A stretch of 64,000 nt of DNA. Source: an uncultured Lachnospiraceae bacterium. Lineage in GTDB: Bacteria; Bacillota; Clostridia; Lachnospirales; Lachnospiraceae. This document shows positions 58,447 through 64,000 of this stretch, piece by piece (position 1 is the stretch's first letter; the number at the start of each line of letters is the position of its first letter). The notes under the pieces are model-generated. The model had not been told where the DNA came from and did no database searches. It saw only the letters and a list, made by a program, of their open reading frames with translations. A program made the translations under genes and the position numbers. The stretch is from NCBI GenBank assembly GCA_910586255.1, contig CAJUHR010000008.1:1-64000 (forward strand). Direction: 5' to 3'.

Positions 58447-59841
58447 ATGGAAATTCATTTACCGAAACATTTTTTTATGGGGGCGGCCATGTCCGGGCCG
58501 CAGACAGAGGGGGCTTATAAGATCGGGGGAAAGCTGGAGAATATCTGGGATACCTGGTCCGACTGTTCCATATCTGATTTTTATAATAAGGTTGGGAGCT
58601 ATGTAGGAAACAATTTTTATGAGAGGTATGAGGAGGATATCCGGCTGATGAAGGATTTGGGGCTGGATTCATTCCGGACATCGATTCAATGGAGCCGTCT
58701 GATGGATCCAGATCAGAAGCTAAATAAGGAAGGGGCCGGCTTTTACCATAAGGTATGTAGCTGTGCAAGGGAACAAGGGATTGAGCTGTTTATGAATCTG
58801 TACCATTTTGACATGCCCTCATACCTATTCAGGAGAGGAGGATGGGAGAACAGAGAGGTAGTGGAGGCCTATGTTACTTATGCCAGAACCGCTTTTCGGG
58901 AATTTGGAAAAGAGATCTGCTACTGGTTTACTTTCAATGAGCCGATTGTGGAGCCGGATCAGCGATATCGTGACGGAATTTGGTATCCTTTTGTGCGGGA
59001 CGCCAAAAGAGGAATGGCAGTACAGTATCATCTTTCCCTTGCTCACAGCCTGGCAGTGAGGGAGTTTAAAAGGGCAAAGGAGGAAGGATATCTGCCAGAG
59101 GATGCCCGGATAGGGCTTATCAATTGCTTTGCTCCGCCATATACCAGGGAGGATCCTTCCCCCAAAGATCTGGAGGCGCTTCGTATGGAGGATGGGATCA
59201 GGAATCGCTGGTGGCTGGATCTGGTGGCAGAAGGAAGGCTTCCGGAGGATATTGTAAAAAGGCTGGAAGCAGACGGCATTATGCCGGAGATCAGGCCGGG
59301 AGACAAGGAGATACTGGCTGAGGGAAAGGTAGACTGGCTGGGATTCAATTATTACCATCCGTCCCGGGTTCAGGCGCCGGAGAAAAGGACGGATGAAAAT
59401 GGGGATCCAAAATACTCAGATCCTTATGTGTGGCCAAAAGCAAGAATGAATATTTACCGGGGATGGGAGATTTACCCCAAAGGGGTCTATGATTTCGGAA
59501 TGAAGATGAGGGAGGAATACCCTGATCTTAAATTTTTCATCTCGGAAAACGGTATGGGAGTGGAGCATGAGGAGCGGTTCAGAGGTGAGAATGGGGAGAT
59601 ACAGGATGATTATCGGATTGAATTTGTAAAAGAGCATTTGGAATGGATTATGAAGGCAATCGAAGATGGAGCGCAGTGTATGGGGTATCATTACTGGGCT
59701 CTGATCGACAACTGGTCCTGGAACAATGCTTTTAAAAACCGTTACGGCATGATTGAGGTGGATCTGGCAGAGAATTATCAGCGAAGATTCAAAAAGTCGG
59801 CAGGATGGATACGGGAGGTGATCAATAACAGAGAGAAATAA
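58447..59841 (+). CDS. Glycoside hydrolase family 1, probable 6-phospho-beta-glucosidase
   Basis: A 464-residue TIM-barrel enzyme. FFMGAAMSGPQTEGA at the N-terminus, general acid in WFTFNEPIVEP (Glu near 165), nucleophile in FFISENGMGVEHE (Glu near 366) and GYHYWALIDNWSWNNAF near the C-terminus. Its place in a PTS operon and the late YGMIEVDL segment point to phosphorylated beta-glucosides, though the exact phosphate-binding residues were not verified. AGGAGGGG precedes the ATG. First gene of the operon. Confidence 0.9.
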   Translation: MEIHLPKHFFMGAAMSGPQTEGAYKIGGKLENIWDTWSDCSISDFYNKVGSYVGNNFYERYEEDIRLMKDLGLDSFRTSIQWSRLMDPDQKLNKEGAGFYHKVCSCAREQGIELFMNLYHFDMPSYLFRRGGWENREVVEAYVTYARTAFREFGKEICYWFTFNEPIVEPDQRYRDGIWYPFVRDAKRGMAVQYHLSLAHSLAVREFKRAKEEGYLPEDARIGLINCFAPPYTREDPSPKDLEALRMEDGIRNRWWLDLVAEGRLPEDIVKRLEADGIMPEIRPGDKEILAEGKVDWLGFNYYHPSRVQAPEKRTDENGDPKYSDPYVWPKARMNIYRGWEIYPKGVYDFGMKMREEYPDLKFFISENGMGVEHEERFRGENGEIQDDYRIEFVKEHLEWIMKAIEDGAQCMGYHYWALIDNWSWNNAFKNRYGMIEVDLAENYQRRFKKSAGWIREVINNREK

Positions 59842-59905
59842 GAGTTTTGGTATTTTGAAGAAACTGGAAATGTACAAAAATGCAAAAAAATTATAGGAGG
59901 AAAAA

Positions 59906-61213
59906 ATGGGAGATTCCAAATTTGTAGAAAAGTTTACCATGTTTGCTTCAAAGCTGGGCAATGAGATTCATTTGCGGTCTCTGAGAGATGCATTTGCAAC
60001 GATTATGCCTTTGTACATTCTTGCCGGACTGGCGGTTTTGATTAACAACACGGTATTTCAATGGCTTTTGTCAGGAGACACATTAACAGGAGCCCAATAT
60101 TGGGGCACACTGATTGTCAACGGAACTTTGAATATCAGTTCTCTTCTGATTGCTCCGGTGATCGGATACATGCTGTCTCAGAATAAGGGTTATGATAATC
60201 CTCTGGCAGCCGCTGTTATATCCCTGGCCGCTCTGGTAGTGATGATGCCTAATGCTGTTGCAATTACACCTCTGGAGGGAAACGGGGAGGTTTTGGCACA
60301 GGGAGTATTAAGCTTTGCAAACATTGGCACAGGCGCCATGTTTGCAGGAGTTATTATCGGTCTGGCGGCCACGGAAGTATTTGTCTGGATCAGCAGCATA
60401 AAAAGGCTGAAGATCAATTTGGGCGACAGTATTCCTCCGGCTGTGGGGAAATCGTTTAATGTACTGATTCCGTTTATAATCGTTATGTCAGGCTTTGCAC
60501 TGGTCAGCACAGTGCTGAATAACCTGTTCCATACAGATCTGGTACATATCATAACAATGATGATTCAGGAGCCTCTGCGCACGGCAACCACCGGCCTTCT
60601 TGGATGTGTCCTTTTGTACAGCCTGGGAAATTTTCTCTGGCTTTTGGGGATCCATCAGTCAGTCATTTACAGCTCGATTCTGGAACCGCTTCTGATTGTA
60701 AATATGACACAGAACATGGCGGCTTATGCAGCAGGAGAGGCGATTCCCAACATTATCAATGTGGCCTTTGTTCCGGCCTTCGGAATGATGGGGGGGGGGG
60801 GATCCGGCTCAACTATCTGTCTTCTGATTGCGACTCTGCTTGTAAGCAAAAATAAAGCTACAAGAGGAGTCTCTCAGATGGCCTTTATCCCGGGACTTTT
60901 TAACATCAATGAGCCTGTGATTTTCGGATATTCCATTGTGTATAATGTCTGCATGCTGATTCCCTTTGTGCTGACTCCGGCAATCGGACTGATAATCGGA
61001 TATGCGGCAACGGCCATGCATTTTATGAACGAGTGCGTAGTATATATTCCCTGGACCACACCACCGCTGCTTAGCGGATATCTGGCTACAGCCGGGGACT
61101 GGAGAGCAATTATCGTTCAGTTGGTTATCCTGGTGTTGGGGATTCTTCTGTATATCCCCTTCGTAAAAATGAATGACATTGTCATGGAAAAGACCATGGC
61201 GTCAGATAACTAA
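59906..61213 (+). CDS. PTS lactose/cellobiose family IIC component, containing a 12-G tract
   Basis: A 435-residue sugar permease with about ten membrane segments. HLRSLRDAFATIMPLYILAGLAV, GNFLWLLGIHQSVIYSSILEP, FGMMGGGGSGST (the GGSGST substrate loop) and PGLFNINEPVIFGYSIVYN (the NEP motif) are canonical for the Lac family IIC. The glycine stretch is encoded by twelve consecutive G (60790-60801), in frame as read here. AGGAGG precedes the ATG 64 nt after the GH1 gene. Works with IIB and IIA below. Confidence 0.92.
   Translation: MGDSKFVEKFTMFASKLGNEIHLRSLRDAFATIMPLYILAGLAVLINNTVFQWLLSGDTLTGAQYWGTLIVNGTLNISSLLIAPVIGYMLSQNKGYDNPLAAAVISLAALVVMMPNAVAITPLEGNGEVLAQGVLSFANIGTGAMFAGVIIGLAATEVFVWISSIKRLKINLGDSIPPAVGKSFNVLIPFIIVMSGFALVSTVLNNLFHTDLVHIITMMIQEPLRTATTGLLGCVLLYSLGNFLWLLGIHQSVIYSSILEPLLIVNMTQNMAAYAAGEAIPNIINVAFVPAFGMMGGGGSGSTICLLIATLLVSKNKATRGVSQMAFIPGLFNINEPVIFGYSIVYNVCMLIPFVLTPAIGLIIGYAATAMHFMNECVVYIPWTTPPLLSGYLATAGDWRAIIVQLVILVLGILLYIPFVKMNDIVMEKTMASDN
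60790..60801 (+). repeat. Homopolymer of 12 G inside the PTS IIC gene
   Basis: Codons GGG GGG GGG GGA within MMGGGGSGS. The run is far longer than any other G-tract seen in coding sequence of this window. A one-base slip would truncate the permease about 300 residues in. Confidence 0.9.
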
Positions 61214-61283
61214 AAGACACTAAACGCCGGAGCAGGAAAAGCTGCCGGGCGTGCAGTAAAAAGCAGAAAAGGAGAAGAAAGAA

Positions 61284-61586
61284 ATGAAGAAGATTCTGTT
61301 GGTTTGCAATGCGGGGATGTCAACAAGCATGCTGGTGGCAAAGATGAAAAAGGCCGCCGAGGAGAATCATGCGGATGTGGAGATTGAAGCTAAATCGCTC
61401 TCAGAGGCAAAAAAGGAGATTGAAAATGTGGATATTGTGCTTCTCGGACCTCAGATTCGCTATGAGCTGGCAAATGTAAAGAAGATGGCAGGAAGCACTC
61501 CGGTGGAGGCCATTGACATGAAGGACTATGGCATGATGAACGGCAAAAAGGTGTTAGAGCACGCTATGGAGGTAATGGGGGCATGA
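61284..61586 (+). CDS. PTS lactose/cellobiose family IIB component
   Basis: A 100-residue phosphocarrier: phosphoacceptor Cys in LLVCNAGMSTSMLVAKM (Cys8), DIVLLGPQIRYEL and the closing VEAIDMKDYGMMNGKKVLEHAM typical of cellobiose-type IIB. It passes phosphate from IIA to the incoming sugar on IIC. Overlaps the IIA gene by 4 nt. AAGGAGAAG precedes the ATG. Confidence 0.94.
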   Translation: MKKILLVCNAGMSTSMLVAKMKKAAEENHADVEIEAKSLSEAKKEIENVDIVLLGPQIRYELANVKKMAGSTPVEAIDMKDYGMMNGKKVLEHAMEVMGA

Positions 61587-61900
61587 TCAGCGAGGATTTT
61601 GCAATAACTTGTGTACAGATGATATCCAACAGCGGAAGTGCCAAATCCTGCTATATTGAGGCGCTGCAGAAGGCCAAGGCAGGAGAGAAGGAGGAGGCAA
61701 AACGGCTGATGCAGGAGGGAGATGATTTTTATTCCCAGGCCCATGAGGTGCACGGCAGCCTGCTTCAAAAGGAGGCTTCAGGAGAGCCGGTGGAGTTTGC
61801 CTTGATTCTGATGCATGCGGAGGATCAAATGGCCAGTACGGAGATGGCAAAGGTTCTGCCCAGAGAGCTGATTGAGGTGTATCAGGGCAGACAGGGCTAA
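61583..61900 (+). CDS. PTS lactose/cellobiose family IIA component
   Basis: A 105-residue three-helix-bundle phosphocarrier. ITCVQMISNSGSAKSCYIEALQKAKAG, QAHEVHGSLLQKEASGE and LILMHAEDQMASTEMAK with the phospho-His in MHAEDQ (about His76-78) identify the Lac-family IIA. Starts in a 4-nt overlap with IIB. Last of the three PTS genes. Confidence 0.94.
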   Translation: MISEDFAITCVQMISNSGSAKSCYIEALQKAKAGEKEEAKRLMQEGDDFYSQAHEVHGSLLQKEASGEPVEFALILMHAEDQMASTEMAKVLPRELIEVYQGRQG

Positions 61901-61944
61901 AAGAAAAACACGACAGATTTTCTCTGCTCTTTTGAAGGATTTTG

Positions 61945-61953
61945 TGCTATACT
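61945..61953 (+). promoter_or_regulatory. Extended -10 promoter of the ROK kinase gene
   Basis: TGCTATACT (TG 61945-61946, TATACT 61948-61953), no clear -35. Suggests the kinase-isomerase genes can be transcribed separately from the PTS genes. Confidence 0.5.
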
Positions 61954-61999
61954 GTAGAAGATAGCAGGGCAGATGTTATGATGCCTATATTTGTTCGGA

Positions 62000-62028
62000 A
62001 CAAACGCCTGCCTTTTGCAGGCGTTTGT
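62000..62028 (+). promoter_or_regulatory. Leader hairpin before the ROK kinase gene
   Basis: Perfect 12-bp stem ACAAACGCCTGC/GCAGGCGTTTGT with CTTTT loop, ending 5 nt before the TAAAGGAGG ribosome site. No T-run, so it may stabilise the transcript or control access to the ribosome site rather than terminate. Confidence 0.55.
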
Positions 62029-62046
62029 GCTAAAGGAGGAGATAAT

Positions 62047-62940
62047 ATGAGATTTGGAGCGCTGGAGGCAGGCGGGACGAAGATGGTCTGCGCGGTGGGG
62101 ACAGAGGACGGAAGGATTCTGGAACGGGTATCCATTCATACAGAGACACCGGAAATCACCATGCCTAAGCTTTTGGAGTATTTTGGGGACAAGGAGATTG
62201 CCGCGCTGGGGATTGGCTGCTTCGGCCCCATTGATTTAGACAAAAGCTCCGATACCTACGGCCATATTCTTATGACACCCAAGCTGCCCTGGAGAGGCTA
62301 CGATATCTGCGGATATTTCCGGAAAAGCTTAAATATTCCGGTGGGCTTTGACACGGATGTCAACGGCTCCATGTTGGGGGAGAGCACCTGGGGGTGTGCA
62401 AAGGGGCTGGATACGGCTATTTATATTACGGTGGGAACCGGTGTGGGTGTGGGAGTGATTGCCGGGGGCAGGCTGCTTCACGGGATGCAGCATCCGGAGG
62501 CGGGCCATATGCTGATTCCGCCCAGGCAGGATGACTCCTATGGCGGAAAGTGCCCCTGTCACGAACACTGCCTGGAGGGGCTGGCCGCCGGCCCGGCCAT
62601 CGAGGAGCGGTGGGGGGCTAAGGGAAAGGATCTGGCAGACAGACCGGAGGTGTGGGAGCTGGAGGCTCACTACTTAGCCTATGCGATTACCAATTACATT
62701 CTGGTTCTGTCTCCTAAGAAAATCATTTTGGGCGGTGGGGTCATGCACCAGGAGCAGCTTCTTCCCATGGTGCGGGACAAGGTGAAGGAGATGCTGGCCG
62801 GTTATCTCAAGACAAAGGAGCTTGCAGATATGGATTCCTACATTGTCTTGCCTTCCCTGAATGACAATCAGGGGATTATGGGGGCATTGAAGCTGGGGAT
62901 AGAAGCTCTGAAAAACAGGGAGGAAGAGGAAAGAAAATGA
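62047..62940 (+). CDS. ROK family sugar kinase, probable fructokinase
   Basis: A 297-residue kinase. GALEAGGTKMVCAVG (phosphate loop), GIGCFGPID, NIPVGFDTDVNGSMLGE (catalytic Asp), VGTGVGVGVIAGGRLLHG and the zinc motif with HPEAGHMLI and CPCHEHCLEGLAAGPAI. The family's Bacillus example (GmuE/YdhR) is a fructokinase beside mannose-6-phosphate isomerase, the same order as here. ATG 62047 has AAAGGAGG; the longer frame covers the leader hairpin and is rejected. Overlaps manA by 4 nt. Confidence 0.9.
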   Translation: MRFGALEAGGTKMVCAVGTEDGRILERVSIHTETPEITMPKLLEYFGDKEIAALGIGCFGPIDLDKSSDTYGHILMTPKLPWRGYDICGYFRKSLNIPVGFDTDVNGSMLGESTWGCAKGLDTAIYITVGTGVGVGVIAGGRLLHGMQHPEAGHMLIPPRQDDSYGGKCPCHEHCLEGLAAGPAIEERWGAKGKDLADRPEVWELEAHYLAYAITNYILVLSPKKIILGGGVMHQEQLLPMVRDKVKEMLAGYLKTKELADMDSYIVLPSLNDNQGIMGALKLGIEALKNREEEERK

Positions 62941-63869
62941 GGGAAATCATAAGGCTTACGCCGGTTTTTAAGGAAATGGTCTGGGGAGGAAATAAGCTTC
63001 GGGAACATTTCGGATATCCGATTCCGGGAGATGACACCGGGGAAGCGTGGGTGGTCAGCGCTCATCAAGAGGGAGACTGTCTGATTGCAGAGGGAACCTT
63101 TGCGGGAAAGACCTTATCCTGGCTGTGGGACAATCATAGGGAGCTGTTTGGAAACGCTAAGGGAAAGGAGTTTCCTTTGCTGGTAAAGTTCATCGATGCA
63201 AGGGAGGATTTAAGCATCCAGGTACACCCAGATGACGCCTATGCCCAGGTTCATGAAAACGGAGCCAGGGGAAAGACCGAGTGCTGGTATATTCTGGACT
63301 GTGAGGAAAATTCCGATATTATTGTGGGACATAAGGCAGGGACCAAGGAGGAGATGAAGCAGATGATTGATGAGGGCCGCTGGGAGGATTTCCTTCAAGT
63401 GCGTCCCATTCATCCGGGAGATTTCTTCCAGATCCCGCCGGGCACAGTCCATGCCATTCGGAAGGGAACATTGCTCATAGAAATTCAGCAAAATTCTGCC
63501 ATTACCTACCGGCTCTACGACTATGGGCGTATGCCCGGAGGAAAGCCAAGAGAGCTCCATATCCGTCAGGGACTGGATGTGGTTGAGTGCCCCCACAGGG
63601 AGACAGGTGTCCGGAGACAGGTGTTTCATGAGGAGAGCTATGACCGGACATTTCTGGTATCCTGTCCTTTCTACACGGTGGAGAAATACGATATCCGGGG
63701 ATCTTTCGTGCTGCCCCAGGACCAGCCATTTATGATTGTCAATGTGATTGACGGGGAAGGGTACATAGACGGGATGCCGGCAAAGAAGGGCGACTGTATG
63801 ATTCTTCCCTGCGGGTATAAAGAGGCCAGGATTGAGGGAAATATCAGTATCGTGACAGCCCATATCTGA
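62937..63869 (+). CDS. manA: Mannose-6-phosphate isomerase, class I
   Basis: A 310-residue zinc cupin that interconverts mannose-6-phosphate and fructose-6-phosphate. Zinc ligands are visible in IQVHPDDAYA (Gln, His), KTECWYIL (Glu) and PPGTVHAIRKG (His); RLYDYGR is the substrate Arg region. Short Gram-positive form. The start overlaps the kinase stop by 4 nt, so mannose/fructose phosphates are handled together. Confidence 0.95.
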   Translation: MREIIRLTPVFKEMVWGGNKLREHFGYPIPGDDTGEAWVVSAHQEGDCLIAEGTFAGKTLSWLWDNHRELFGNAKGKEFPLLVKFIDAREDLSIQVHPDDAYAQVHENGARGKTECWYILDCEENSDIIVGHKAGTKEEMKQMIDEGRWEDFLQVRPIHPGDFFQIPPGTVHAIRKGTLLIEIQQNSAITYRLYDYGRMPGGKPRELHIRQGLDVVECPHRETGVRRQVFHEESYDRTFLVSCPFYTVEKYDIRGSFVLPQDQPFMIVNVIDGEGYIDGMPAKKGDCMILPCGYKEARIEGNISIVTAHI

Positions 63870-63919
63870 TAGGCGGCGCGGGGGAGAATAAATTCAGGAT
63901 TGAAAGAGAGAAGAATAAC

Positions 63920-64000
63920 ATGTTAGCAGATTACCATGTGCATTCATCGTTCAGTGATGACTCTGTGTATCCTATGGAGGATGTGGTAAAAGATGCCATA
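63920..64000 (+). CDS. PHP-domain phosphatase, partial (HisJ-like histidinol-phosphatase)
   Basis: Only the first 27 codons are in the window. MLADYHVHSSFSDDSVYPMEDVV matches the start of HisJ/HisK PHP phosphatases: the HVHSSFSDD metal motif followed by a helix. Enzymes of this kind remove phosphate from histidinol-phosphate or related substrates. AGAGAGAAG lies upstream. The rest runs off the end, so length and full active site are not visible. Confidence 0.7.
   Translation, partial: MLADYHVHSSFSDDSVYPMEDVVKDAI

Noticed and set aside
1..64000. Prophage, defence island, secondary-metabolite cluster or CRISPR
   Set aside because: No integrase, capsid, restriction, toxin-antitoxin pair, NRPS/PKS or Cas motif is seen; genes are mostly housekeeping, transport and sporulation.

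Overview
The window is a dense stretch of bacterial chromosome of about 50% G+C. It most resembles a spore-forming Lachnospiraceae (Clostridium cluster XIVa, the Enterocloster/Hungatella/Lacrimispora type). The evidence is a complete spoIIIAA-AH operon, a sigma-K gene, a DUF3793 gene, a DUF5688 gene, strong AGGAGG ribosome sites, a sigma-A consensus of TTGACA-17-TATAAT, and frequent TTG/GTG starts. I see no rRNA, tRNA, CRISPR array, prophage or transposase gene. The species is inferred, not proven.

Layout. 0.2-19 kb is rich in metal and ion transport: a zinc/manganese ABC transporter (lipoprotein, ATPase, permease), KtrB-KtrA potassium uptake, a YeiH-type exporter with a small membrane partner, a first ferrous-iron operon (feoA-feoA-feoB plus a Fur-like protein that is only a DNA-binding domain), a DtxR/MntR regulator, a His-rich CobW GTPase, a second CobW-like protein fused to a YcgQ-type C-terminal domain, sigK, an S51 peptidase and a second feoAB. 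19-26 kb holds an uncharacterised 824-residue exported protein, kduI and a YhcH protein (uronate metabolism), an acyl-ACP thioesterase, a CvfB-like S1 protein and a methyltransferase. 26-33.4 kb holds an MsmK/UgpC-type ATPase, a CdaR-like regulator, and ftsE-ftsX-PcsB/EnvC-CtpA for cell-wall hydrolysis at division. 33.5-46 kb holds a PTS_EIIC_2 membrane protein, a zinc-ribbon membrane protein, metF with a split methionine synthase, a ComEA-like lipoprotein, an orphan response regulator, an acyltransferase/esterase pair, rlmH and a cell-wall-binding protein. 46.4-52 kb is the spoIIIA operon behind a sigma-E-like promoter. 52-57 kb holds Asp23, a YdcZ transporter, Maf, a cyclopropane-fatty-acid-synthase-like enzyme and RecQ. 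57-64 kb is a beta-glucoside unit: GntR/UTRA regulator, GH1 enzyme, PTS IIC-IIB-IIA, ROK kinase, mannose-6-phosphate isomerase and the start of a PHP phosphatase.

The most unusual material is partly non-coding. A family of palindromes ending in GTTAC/GTAAC sits in many intergenic gaps. One 129-nt member occurs twice in opposite orientation (921-1049 and 11840-11968, about 6 differences), bracketing the 10.8-kb metal block. Just beyond the second copy is a 250-nt element with perfect 40-bp inverted arms. Coding oddities are a 12-G tract inside the PTS IIC gene (possible phase switch), a spoIIIAA gene whose best-placed start is ATC, a sigK without pro-sequence behind a sigma-K-like promoter, a Fur protein without its metal/dimer domain, and the CobW/YcgQ-C fusion. 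All functional calls come from reading motifs; no database search was run.
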